64,000 nt of DNA from Wolfiporia cocos (taxonomy: Eukaryota > Basidiomycota > Agaricomycetes > Polyporales > Phaeolaceae). The notes under the pieces are model-generated. The model saw only the letters and a program-made list of their open reading frames with translations, did not search any database and was not told the DNA's origin. The DNA lies in assembly GCA_029448655.1 (NCBI GenBank), contig JACCLO010000003.1:1550001-1614000 (forward strand). The letters run 5' to 3'. How positions within the stretch are numbered: the stretch's first letter is position 1; the number at the start of each line of letters is the position of its first letter. Shown here piece after piece: positions 33,505-44,633 of the stretch. Made by a program: the position numbers and the translations under genes.

Positions 33505-35376
33505 TTACGGGGAGGGCTTCGTCTCTGCTTTTCTCCGCCGTGCCGCCTTCTCCGCTCGCTCCCTCTCAACCCACTCCGGCGCATCGACGATAGCATCAAG
33601 TGGCCGAACCTTGTACATCATAAGGTACCCTTGTAGGCTCGCCATTGAGATCTCCCGCTCAGGTATCGCGGCAGCAAATTGTGCAGCCAGCTCGCATATC
33701 TTTTTACCCGAAAGCGTAATCCCTCTTGGACTCGATCTCACCGAGACAAACGCCCCCGATGTCGAGACAGTGGCACCAGTTGATCCGCCAATTGTGTCGG
33801 GGGCTGCTTCAGAGAGCGCTCGCTCGGGTAACGGATCGCGTGATGCGTAGCCCGAATCGTTCGATTTCTCGTCGTCGACTACTTCTTCGTTCTTCGACGG
33901 CATGTAGAAGCATTTGTACAGGCCCTCCGCCTGGAACTTGCTCGCGAGCTTGAACTCGACGTGGATGTCCATTCGTCCTGGACGGCACAGCGCCGGGTCG
34001 AGCGCGGCATAATCGTTCGTCGTTGCGAAAAGGATGCGGCCTTCCTGTGCGCCGATGCCATCGAGAGCATTGAGCAGCCCACTGAGCGTCACGCGTGACG
34101 CATCCTCAGCTTTGCCCTTTTCCTGTCTTGCTTCCTCGGGCTCCGGCTCGTATTCGTTCTCCTGCAGGTTGCGCATCGAGATGCCGCGGCGGAATGCCGC
34201 GTCGATGTCTTCCATCAGCGCGATGCAACGTCTTGGAAGCTCTGAAATAAGCTCGCAGAGCGTGTTGTCGTCCATTCCCGGTCGAGAGAGCGTGAGGATG
34301 TAGACGTCTAGCCCGAGTTCGCCGGCGATGCTCTGGATCATCGATGTCTTACCGGAGCCAGGCGCGCCGTACTAAGCAAGTATATGAGCACCTTGGTTGA
34401 TGAGCATCTAGCCTGCTAACGTACCAAGAGATATCCTCTACGGAAGGGGATGCCTCGATCCGCATACCACTCCCGGCTATCAAGAAAGTCCCGTGCGTCA
34501 TTTAGAAGCAGCTCCTTGATTCCAGGATCTAGGATGATCGAGTTGAGAGGGCGCTTTGGGCGCGATGTGATTCTCCTCCAGTTATTCGAACTTCACTGCA
34601 ATTAGTCGCTGCGTGATGCTTATGCTGGCGAACTCACACATTGCTAGCGTAGACGGCAACCGTCATCTCCTCAGCCGCTTTATAGAGATTCTTAGCCTCC
34701 ATGAGCATTTCAGTGAGGACCGAATTATCCCGTGCTAGGATGCTATGTGGATCACGGCGTCAAGTTATGGTTCAAGATCTTACTTCGAGCGTACTAACCT
34801 AAGGTGCAGGTTCTCCTTGGTGCGATAGATGCCGTTGTTTACAGATGTCCGAGTAATGATAACATAGTGACTCTTGTACCACATCGAATAAGGTGTAGAT
34901 AGGCTCGGCAGATATGTCATTTCTCGACTCGTCGATCGTTCCTCGTCTTCGCCATCTATGCAGACCGCCGGCGAAGTGAGACCATAATCTCGCGTTGAGA
35001 TCTCGAGAGATCTGGTTTGTTCTGGAAGGTAAGGATCTGTCAGCCCAGATATTAGATTCCTCGGAAATAGTACGCACTCCACGCAGGTTGGCGGGAGAGC
35101 CAGAACATCATCCATTCTGGTGTAATGAAAGATCAGATGACGTCCCCGAATTTTGGTATTTTATTCTGGTTTAAACTCACCATAGCTACAGTCGTCTTCA
35201 TCGAAGGTGACTTGAAGCCAGAACCTCTCAACGACCCAGTTCCAGAGGTTGCTGTAATAACGGCGACAAGTCTCGATGGCGCCACCGATCATGAACAGTT
35301 TGAACCACTCGCGCAGGGCGGAGAAGGATAGAAGAGTAGATAAAAGGGAGGGTATGTTATGAGGTATGACACCCAT
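33505..35376 (-). CDS. BCS1-like mitochondrial AAA ATPase (6 exons, about 531 aa)
   Basis: Exons on the minus strand: 35376-35181, 35116-35078, 35021-34799, 34742-34638, 34590-34425 and 34371-33505; all phases join without a stop. The first exon has the BCS1 N-terminal hydrophobic stretch (FSALREWFKLFMIGGAIETC), followed by the BCS1-specific region (YEWMMFWLSRQPAW; STPYSMWYKSHYVIITRT; RPKRPLNSIILDPGIKELLL). The AAA module has Walker A GAPGSGKTS, Walker B ALMEDIDAAF, sensor 1 FATTNDYAALDPALCRPGRM. BCS1 helps Rieske protein maturation in complex III; mushroom genomes hold many paralogues, so the substrate of this one is unknown. A Ser-rich insert lies in the C-terminal part. TATAAAAG (about 35511-35518, minus) precedes the first ATG by about 140 nt. 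An upstream exon cannot be excluded. Confidence 0.85.
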
Positions 35377-35510
35377 TGCATCTGCAGTTGACGACACGTT
35401 CTGTGGTGTCGCTGCTGCGAAGACTGACTGGACGAGCTGTGAGGAATCCAGGGCGGAAGAGTAGAGGGGGTGTGCTCCCTGAGGATGCTACTCGACAAAG
35501 TGGACAATGC

Positions 35511-35518
35511 CCTTTTAT
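35511..35518 (-). promoter_or_regulatory. TATA box of the BCS1-like gene
   Basis: TATAAAAG on the minus strand lies about 140 nt upstream of ATG 35376, which is the first ATG after it. This supports the chosen start. Confidence 0.5.
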
Positions 35519-35579
35519 ACTAGTCTCAGCTTACCTTTTGGGGCTGCACTGCATCGGATCGAAAGCTAGCGGGGGCTGA

Positions 35580-36148
35580 ATAGACTGACTCCTTCGCGAA
35601 TTATGATGACTAAATAGTTTGACTTACGAAGCAGAAGTAGGCGAGAGCTCCAGCTCCGCTACATTAATCTTGCGCGTGTATAGGATAGTCTTGGAAATTG
35701 CCAGCGGCTCGGAACCGTCGACTTTCTGCGAGCATCAAGAAAGTCAATCTTGAACCACAGTAAACATCCTATCTCCGACTGCTACCGGCTCTTCCTTTTC
35801 CCTGACAGCAGAAGTCACGAAAAGAGTCTTTACCGGCACCGACATGAATCACTAACAATGTAACCGAGAGCTGTGATTGATTCATAGGCTGTGAATGTCT
35901 CGGATCAAGTCATAAGCGCCGGCTCCGCCGACTCGACTCGAACACTGTCATGATCAGCGCTTCTCTTCTTGCTCAAGAGTAAGTGGCATACGAACGCACA
36001 GCTTTAGACCTTTCCCTTGACTCCTGAATATCACCTGGGTTTCGTTGTCTCGAATAAACACGCCTCATAGAGTTCGCTTGGCTGCTTTTTGCGTTATCAC
36101 ATCCGAATCCACATCCGACTGCCTTGTAGTTTGAGCGGGCCGAGCGGA
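35580..36148. other. Intergenic region between divergent BCS1-like and dolichyldiphosphatase genes
   Basis: No exon with recognisable coding content. The two flanking genes are transcribed away from each other, so this holds their upstream sequences. No clear TATA box is seen for the plus-strand gene. Confidence 0.5.
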
Positions 36149-37342
36149 ATGGCGGCCACAAATCCCAGGGTGTCACTGGATCTGACCCATGTTCTTTGTG
36201 GGTGGACTCTACTTGTCTCTCATGCATCTGGAATCCGACTTACCGATCGCAGCGACGTTGAGCAGATGACGAAACATCGACTGTATCAAGTGTGCTTGCC
36301 CTGCTCACGTTGAGCCCAATCCTTATCAATGTGAGCAGATCTTCTATGAGAGAGTGGTCTGTGTTCCTGACATGTGCTATGGCTAGCCCGCCTATGCAGT
36401 CCTCGCTGTACAGACACGTGAACTTATCTTCATGGAGATGTGGGCCGGACAAATGCTTTGCGAAGCTTCGAATTGGGTCCTGAAAAATCTTGTTCGACAA
36501 CAACGTCCTAATGGTGCGCATCGTACATCGTGGTTTTCTATGCCAATCTATGTTGCCTCATGCGTCATTATCTACCACACATATCGTAACCGCACTATCC
36601 GCATGATCATGTCTTGGTTGACGCGCAACTGAGTACAACAACATATGACCTGATGTGCTAGCTTTCCTTTTTCTCGTGAACGTACTATGGCATGCAGCAT
36701 GGAGTCATAGGAGCATCTTCGATTGTCCTGCCAGATACTGACTTGGATATACTTTGGCAGATGATCTGGGCGATGGATTTGGCTTCCCGTCCTCACATAG
36801 CCAATGGATGGGATATTTCTCTACCTTCCTCATTTGCCATATACTCTTACGCCATCAATTTGTTTCGACCGGCTGGCACGCGCTCGACCTCTTGTGGAAG
36901 ACTCTTGTGCTGACAGGCCTGGTGACCTGGGCTGGAGCAGTGGCGTTCTCGCGGTATGTGGCCCTCGTCAGCGCTGTAACACTCACCTGCTCAGTGCTAA
37001 CTGTGAAACGATGCATTCTGTTTTCGCCCATGGCCTGGCCTCAGCTATTACCTCGGATATCACACGGCGCACCAAGTTATTTGGGGTACGGTTATCGGGA
37101 CGCTGTTTGGTACCTTCTACTACTTCACGCTCGAGATCATACCGGATCGCTACCCTCAATCGGGGCTAGGCCGCTTCAGAACCTGGGTCCTATCGAATCC
37201 GCTGAGCGTGTGGCTCAGGGTTCGCGACGGGTGGGCAGTCTGGGGTGATAGCGGGACAGAAGCTCAATGGCTTCAATGGAGAGCGGAGTGGGAAAGAAAA
37301 CTAAAGACACGGAGGTCCGAGCTAGGGTCGAAAACGGATTGA
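36149..37342 (+). CDS. CAX4: Dolichyldiphosphatase (CAX4/CWH8 type, 5 exons, 243 aa)
   Basis: Exons 36149-36197, 36266-36330, 36387-36513, 36761-36953 and 37045-37342 join in phase. The product has the three PAP2-type phosphatase motifs: KNLVRQQRP (exon 3), GFGFPSSHSQWMGYF (exon 4) and FSRYYLGYHTAHQVIWG (spanning exons 4-5), with intervening membrane segments (VLALLTLSPILIN; LWKTLVLTGLVTWAGAVAF; WGTVIGTLFGTFYYFTL). The enzyme removes a phosphate from dolichyl diphosphate on the lumenal side of the ER to recycle the carrier for N-glycosylation. The N-terminus (SLDLTHVLYDE) matches the family start. Intron 3 is 247 nt, longer than the others. Confidence 0.92.
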
Positions 37343-38010
37343 GATGTGGTTACGGATGTACGCTACGCGTGCAGGGAAAGACTAGAAGACGACGAGCATC
37401 CATGGCGGTCGACGGGAGTTTCGAGGAAATGAATGTCTATATCAATAGCATCTTCCGTACTTCTGGAAATGTCTGCCATACCTGTCAACCGCACAGAGAT
37501 GTGGTGGCCAGCGGTCACCACATTTCCTCAACGTTGTTTTCTATGGGACCTTTCTAGTGATCGCCTCATGTGGCTGCATGCCGCTACCCACTCGATTCAT
37601 TCCCACATATTGGTCGACTGCTGTAGAATTACTTTAGAGCTCCGCAGAGCAAGCCTTCCACCGGAACGAATCTTCCCTGTGCTTCTTCCCGACATAATGG
37701 CTGTGATCATTCCCTATCGGAGGCAAGGCCCGGAGGCTTATGTTCGGCTCACAATCTCTCAACGAGTAACGATGCCCCACTGCAGCTTCCGGAGGACCGC
37801 ACAGACCCTTCGCTGCGTCGAAATGCCGCACCGATCAATCCGGTGTCTTATCAAGTGTAGTACCAGGACACCTGGCAGCACATATGGTATCGCTCAGGGG
37901 CTGCTACATGTGTACTCCATAGCATTATCCATACGCTGTCCGAGACGAGGCTTACAAAAATCTTCAATCGCACTTGCCATGGTCGGGTGCGACGCGTGTT
38001 GGCGGCGGAT
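37343..38010. other. Host interval with no assigned gene
   Basis: There are no long frames. A minus-strand ATG near 37980 begins MASAIEDF and meets a GTAAGC donor, so the first exon of a small unidentified gene is possible. Continuation exons could not be fixed. The retroposon cluster begins at 38026. Confidence 0.35.
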
Positions 38011-38025
38011 GCGTCTGTCACGTGA

Positions 38026-39699
38026 AGCACCTTGAACTCGTACCACCACCATCAACTTAGACGCCCAACTACCATGCCACCCTCATCGCACCGTCCCCAA
38101 CACCGTCCAAATCCTAATTCTGTCCTTTCTGTGCGTCTCCAGGACACCACCAACACCACTTTTGCCTTTACCCTTTTGTTTAACCAAGCTCAGAGCATTT
38201 CCCATGCTCACAAGAGCCACTCCTCCAACCATTCGTTGCCTCTCTGGCACTCACACATTTCTTACCTTGTCGACGCCATCACCACAGGAGCTGACCTCCT
38301 TGCTACCAACCCTTCCGCACTTGTCCGTGTCTGCCAGGATGCGAATTGTCTTTGCCAACACCTTTTGGCCTCACCCCAACCTCATGGCACGGCGCCTATG
38401 GCACCCCCATCTAAACCCTTTGCCCAACCTATGTCTCACATGAAACCATCACGCATCCCACGTGTCAAACCTCATGTGACACCATCTCTGAGACATCCTT
38501 TACCACCAAAATCAGTTTTCACTAACAAGAACCCATCCACACCTCAACCAGTCCCACCCAATCCACCGTCTCCTCACCCTGTTGAAGACCATGCTTCCCA
38601 CTGGGAAACGGTCCCTCCCACACCTCAACCAGTCACACCTGAAATGCATTCTCCCCATCCTACTGACAACCACGGCTCCCAATGGGAAACAGTCTCTCCC
38701 ACTCCCATCAAGAATATCTACCACAGTCTTACCGGACCCACTGCTCGCCGTATTTTATCCGACAATCCAGACCTCGGATCACTTTCCATGTATGACAAGC
38801 AACTCCTTGACAGACTGGCCATCTTCCAAAAAGAACAGGTCACCTTTGAATGGCGCACCGTTGATTGATCTGGTAAACACTCACCACACCCACCATCCCA
38901 ACCTACTTCGGCACCACTGACCACTCACATCCCTACACTGGTGGTTACTACACCACCAACGATACCCACACCAAGTCCCACTACACCCACCCCTCCAACC
39001 GTACCATCTCTGACAGCGCCACCTTCACCTGTCACCTCACCTCGTCCCACAACACCTGTTCCCCCTGCAGCACCCACCCCGGTGAAGACGCCTCTGCGTG
39101 TCCCCTCACCTCACACTGCTCCACCTCTGCCACCAGTCACCACTGCTCCGGAATCAACCAAGAACCCTCCACGAATGGTTGGACCTTTCAACCCCAACAT
39201 CCATACTCGAGTCAACATGATCCGTGTTAACCATGTCCAACTCCACCCATCAGCGAACACACCCCTCTATAATTCCACAGAACTACTCAAACATCTTTGG
39301 GCAACACTCGACGCCAATGGTTTGCTTGCATACCTGCGTGAACACAACCACCCACTCATCTTTACTCGCTTCCCCTATTGGTGGAAAAAGAAATACACTG
39401 CCGAACAACAATATGGCTCCTTCTGCTTCCAGTTCGGCGACACCTCCGATGACTTCACATGTGATGTTTTGCTTCTTAGCTAAAATAACATTAGGCTCTT
39501 TGACAACCTCTGTCGCCTTGACATCCCACCCCCACACAACCACTAAACACATCTCTTTTATGTCACTCCATCCGCACGATACCTAACACACGTTTGATCC
39601 TCACCACCACCCTACTCACTTTTTACTCTTTTCTTTCATGTTGGCTCTTGTTAGGTGCCACACATGTACTTAGGATACTGACTGCGGGATATAAATGGT

Positions 39700-39729
<30 letters not shown>
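38026..39729 (+). mobile_element. ORF1-only retroposon, copy b (diverged)
   Basis: It is preceded by GCGTCTGTCACGTGA (38011-38025) and followed by GCGTCCGTCACATGA (39730-39744), a 15-bp duplication with two differences. The 3' end reads CACACATGTACTTAGGATAC, then GATATAAATGGTTG and a long (TC)n. Length 1704 bp. It is the first of three head-to-tail units and the most diverged. Confidence 0.8.
38074..39540 (+). pseudogene. ORF1-like protein of retroposon copy b (TGA and TAA stops)
   Basis: The frame has the family layout: helical N-terminal domain (TTFAFTLLFNQAQSISHAHK, LPLWHSHISYLVDAITTGAD), a Pro-rich linker with an internal duplicated segment (PHPVEDHASHWETVPPTPQP and its variant), and the RRM-like end (IRVNHVQLHPSANTPLYNST, QYGSFCFQFGDTSDDF). 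TGA at 38866-38868 and TAA at 39481-39483 interrupt it. Similarity to copies c and d is at protein level only, so it is an older or different subfamily. Confidence 0.7.
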
Positions 39730-39730
<1 letters not shown>

Positions 39731-40284
39731 CGTCCGTCACATGAAGCAGCCCTCCTTTCTCTCTTACCACCACCATCACCTGAGGCGCTCACGTACCATC
39801 CCCCTACACACCAACCCCCATGTACTGTCTCTCCCACCATGAACACCCAATGCACCGTCACCGGAACCCAGAGGGCCCCTACCGGCACAACACCAGCCAC
39901 CTTCACATTTGATCTATTGTTCAACACTGCCCAGAGTATCCACCGGGCACATGAAACCAACTCCTCCAACTATGCTCTTCCACTCTGGAAGGCTCACGTA
40001 TCATACCTCTTTACCGCCATCCAACATGGAGCTGACGAACTAGCTCACACCAAAGCCCTTACCTTACTCACCGTGCACGACAACGTCCACCAACTCACCA
40101 AACACTTAGACACCATATTGGCACCTACTTTGCCCAACCCTATACCCTACCCTATGCCCATGCCTCCACCCTCACCACCTACCGCACACACCACTATCCA
40201 GACCCATCAGGCACCTTACATCAAACCCTTAGTCACCACATCCCACATTCCACACCACAAAGCACCCTTGCACAAACTCCATTG

Positions 40285-41085
40285 TGACACAGAACTAACT
40301 TGTTATGCCTATAGGAGACTTGCTAAGTGCCAAAGGGCTGGTTGTAGACAAGATAGGCGGCTTAGCGCTTCTTAAGCTAAGGCGCAAGCTAGTAGAGGCA
40401 ATGGCTAGGAGCTTTAAGGGCTAGAAGCCGGGAGTTGAGAGATTAACTAGTCTGAGTCGTAAGTGACTCAGAGTACGGTTTATATACATTAGGGCTAGGA
40501 CCCTAGATACTACGAAGTAGGACTAATGATACCTCTGATACAGATAAGTAAAGTGGTGTCATAGTAAATGCGACCAATAGGGTCACAGGGCATAGGGCAT
40601 ACTTCATAGGCATGTGATATAGGACCGGTAATGGTCGCTATAGGTATGGTGGCTGAGGCATGTGATATGGCCATTTCGGCAATGACTCATATACCGATCG
40701 GGGTATGCCTGGTGTTGTGACTATTGTGCTTTGTAAGGCGCACTGCTAGGTCTCGTGATGGGGTGTGACCGGTAATAGTCTGCAGTATTAGTCATGATTA
40801 TGTAACCAAAGAGGCGGAGGGCCTGGACTACTCTGTAAGGAGATAGCCTATTGGTGTTGGCTGTCTGTAGAGACTGGGCCATACGTATGGTGGCATATGC
40901 CGGCGTTGTGATCGTGATGATCAGTGTTACTACGAGATAAGATACTATCTTGGATAAGATAAGGTCACGTGCTAGATTGAGGCATAGGCGTCAAGTAGTG
41001 TAGAACGTAGATATTGAGCTAACAAAATGGGATAAATTGCTAGAAATAGCAAGGAAATTATAGGAAACGGATATAATCTGTGACA
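40285..41085. mobile_element. LTR family B solo element in retroposon copy c (TSD CATTG)
   Basis: It begins TGACACAGAACTAAC and ends TAATCTGTGACA, flanked by CATTG at 40280-40284 and 41086-41090. Copy d reads CTCCATTGGGTACCC uninterrupted at the equivalent site (about 49220). Confidence 0.9.
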
Positions 41086-41459
41086 CATTGTGTACCCAAC
41101 AAGCCACCTACTCCTACCCCTACCCCTTCTTGTCTCCACCGATCACTACCCCACCCCGGACTGTCACTGTAGAATCACCCACACAGTGCACTACCCCACC
41201 ACCTCCTCCCACATACAACCACTCCCCCACACCATACACTCGTACAGCGGATTCAGACAACACTGCTCACCCTCAACTCACCCACAAATTGCCCACACCC
41301 ACTCCTTCGGAACTGTCAGCCGAAGATTACCTCATCAATTATGGCACCCCTGCTGAACATGCCATGTTTCCCCAATACTTTGGCCCCGATGGGCGACGTA
41401 TCACTCCCCCAACTCACTCACCCATTTCTCAGTCACCTACCCCATCTGCACCCCCTCTC

Positions 41460-41842
41460 TGACACAAGCAACACTTCAAGCAACTACTCAGGGGAATAGA
41501 ACTTGCACAAAGGCGTATTCCTGATCTGAGGCTACTCAAGGCATATAAGACCAAGATGAGTCTGGGGTGCTACCCTGCTCGTCGGCCAGTATATATGCTA
41601 TTCTACTGTTTGTACATTGTTTGGCTGCTGTATAGTTATTATGTAAGCTGATAGTCCGTCAACTAAGGTAAACCCTATAATGGGTGTCAGTACACGGCAC
41701 AGAGTGTCCGGGGGTCTGACAACACGTGATAGGGTGTCTGGGGTCTTGGCACGTGACTGCATAGGTGTGCACTTAGATAAGATAAGGGTCTCAGGCTCTA
41801 GTCGCTAGTTGCTGGCTAGGTGAAAGAAATCAGCTTGTGGCA
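41460..41842. mobile_element. LTR-like insertion, 383 bp (TSD CTCTC)
   Basis: It begins TGACACAAGCAAC and ends CAGCTTGTGGCA, flanked by CTCTC at 41455-41459 and 41843-41847. The start resembles family B but the body is shorter and different, so it may be a separate LTR family. Confidence 0.7.
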
Positions 41843-43617
41843 CTCTCCCATCACCCCCAGTGAAAGTACCACATATCCTCAGTATACCTATAAATACCAG
41901 AATAAATCAAAATATACCTCTGAGATAACCATTTATACCAAAAGATACCAAAAGTTAAATGCCAAGAGTCCGGGCAGTTCGATTACCGATGCCAAGACCT
42001 TCGTCATACCCATGCATACTACTTCATATCTTCAACATATCTCCGTCAAGACAATTGAACTTGAGCTTGCTTCGAGCGCCTGTCAAGTCGAAAATCCGCG
42101 TTTCAAGACAAAGATTTTTGTGTAGCGCAATTGGACTTTGTTGCATGTCCAAGCACCCACGTGAGCAAGTTGCATGATTGCGTCATAGTGTTCTTGTGTC
42201 GCCGCTTTGTCTTTTCCTCTCATCTCTCCCTCATACTTCTACCATCCTCAAATCTCAAACTCTTATGGCTAGTAGAGCACTCATAGAGGGGGATATCTGC
42301 TCCTTGTAAGGCTTCAAATAGAGAATGAGTGAGTATATGCGCATGCAGCATGTGTTTCTGCCTTCTGCTGAGTTCTCGACCACCCTCTGAGTTAGATTAT
42401 GAAGATTACTACAAATTTCGAATTTTTCTAGTACGTGCTCCGTCGCTGCTCTCATACACTTGTCCCATTGCATGCGCTGATGTCGTGCATGGTGTGATGT
42501 GACCCCGCAATGTATAACTCGCCATGGCTTGTGGGGATGTGCACAGTGTTCAGCCTGCTTGTGCAGCATCGGCGGGTATGCACTCGTAGCGCAGGCGGCA
42601 CAGCTCGCTTCACCGCGCGCCTCCGGCTATTCAGCCAACACACCCCCTTGAGTTAGCTGCCCTGCACACCCTCCCGCAACCAGTGTCCGCGCGCCCCGCT
42701 ACCCGACGCCCTGTTCCGCATCCCGCCCATGCGCTCCGCCCGCAATTTTGTCTAACCGCCCGGCTCGCGTCGCCGTAACCACCTGCGCGTTTCGCCGCCC
42801 AACCCGGCCCGGTCGCGCCACTGCCTCACCTCGGCCACCATGCGATTTCGCTGCCCAATCCGCAGCCTGGCTCGCAGCGCGCCCCCGCCTCGGCTCCTGT
42901 ATCCCTGCGCCCCGCCCCTATCCGGCACAGCGCCTTGCGCGTGCTCTTGCACGCCGTCGTCCTCACCCGACCCAGCCTTGCCCAAGGACCACTTGAGGTG
43001 AGTCCTGTCAGACCGAGCCCAGACACAAGAGGACTGAGTAGGATGTCACTTGATTAAAACCAAGCTGAGGATCAGACTTGGTGGGTTTCTACTATATATA
43101 CATGAGTCTGTGTGTGTCCCTATGTGTCTCACATACCTGTAATGGTTTAGCGGTGTCTGGGTAGTGAACTAAGGCTAATAGACTTCGTTAGACATTTGTC
43201 AAGGGTTCCTGGGATTTGTGGCGGATGTAATATGACTGGGATCTGCGATGTGTGGTAACCATGTGTGTTCTACTGATTCCTGAATTGTGATTGAGTTATA
43301 ACTATATGAATGCTTCCTGGAATGTATAGGTGGTTCTGATATTCTCAGGAATGCTTCTGTGAAGTGTAAATTAATGAAAGAAGCGAAATTAGTTCTTGTG
43401 TGGCTTTTGACTAAATATATCTCTGGAAGATCAGGAACTTGTTAAACCTTATGTTTGAATGTCGCCTTGTGGTATCCTTGTGGTACTGGGATTATTAGAA
43501 TGTTTCCTAGGGCTTCTGTTATGTTGTGATAGTGGTATGGAGTTCGTCTTCTTGGGGCTTCTGTTATAAATGAATTTATCGGTGCTATTGCTTTATGGAT
43601 TTTTATTGGAGGGTTCA

Positions 43618-43782
43618 TGTTACGGGTCGAATACCCGTTCGTATATTCGAGTCGCGAATATAGATCGTTCTTCTGCACGTAGGCACATTGCCGTATGCAA
43701 GGCAAATACTCGTTAGATGCCTTCGGGTCCTAAGTGAAGTCCTTAGGAGATCGGTTAATATCCAATGCGCATTAGAGGATAT
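43618..43782 (-). repeat. Truncated LTR family A
   Basis: TGTTACGGGTCGAATACCCG through GCATTAGAGGATATC repeats the first 165 bp of the minus-strand LTR and is followed directly by a full-length copy at 43784. The remainder of this copy is missing. Confidence 0.85.
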
Positions 43783-43783
43783 C

Positions 43784-44491
43784 TGTTACGGGTCGAATAC
43801 CCGTTCGTATATTCGAGTCGCGAATATAGATCGTTCTTCTGCACGTAGGCACGTTGCCGTATGCAAGGCAAATACTCGTTAGATGCCTTCGGGTCCTAAG
43901 TGAAGTCCTTAGGAGATCGGTTAATATCCAATGCGCGTTAGAGGATATAATCTGTTCAAGTGCGAGTTGAATAAAATATAAGACTCGCCTAAGTCCGAGA
44001 AGTCAGTGTGCACTTCGAGGACTTAGTCGTTCGGTTGCTCGAGTGAGAAATACTGAGCGTAGTTTCCTACGTTTGAGAACGAGTATAAGACTTCTTGTTT
44101 ATACAACAAGGTCGAGCTGAAGAGCCTCGACAGTAAGTACATTAGTTTATATACTACGTTGGGTTTCAGGGGTCAAGTCCGTCCCAGATGTCACCGATAC
44201 TATCTACGCTATAGTACCAAACGTTTGATAGGTATGTAGCGATATACCTGGGACGATAGATAGGAATGATGGCGGTTGAACGCCATCTATCAGCTAACAA
44301 TTGATGAACATGAAACGGTGGCAGAGTTGGATCTGCCAAAGATGAAACGCGCCCTATAGACTAGTACAACTGGGGATGCGCCCAGTAGAGTCACGAGTAG
44401 CCAGGGGAGTTGGTTGCGCAACAAGTCCCTGTATCGTATTTGCCCAGTGGTGAGTTCTGTCGATATTCGAAAAATCAAAATAACCGTAACA
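43784..44491 (-). mobile_element. Solo LTR family A, 708 bp
   Basis: A complete LTR in minus orientation (TGTTACGGGTCG to AAATAACCGTAACA), the same length as and nearly identical to the one at 15973-16680. It includes the minus-strand TATA region and the AGCTCGACCTT start. A clean target duplication is not visible because of the adjoining truncated copy. Confidence 0.9.
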
Positions 44492-44633
44492 GTTCAGATG
44501 GAACTGAGTTATTGTTTAATTGAACCGTTTAGAATGTGGATTGGTTTGGAATTTATTATGATTGGTTCTTAAATCCTGACAAGTCCCGGTCCTCCCACGT
44601 GGCTCAAGTGCTCTGAGGATAGGTTGAGACGAG

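Noticed and set aside
42740..43000. GC-rich stretch with short open frames on both strands
   Set aside because: Open frames are expected from the composition; no motif or splice structure, and it lies inside the TIR element.
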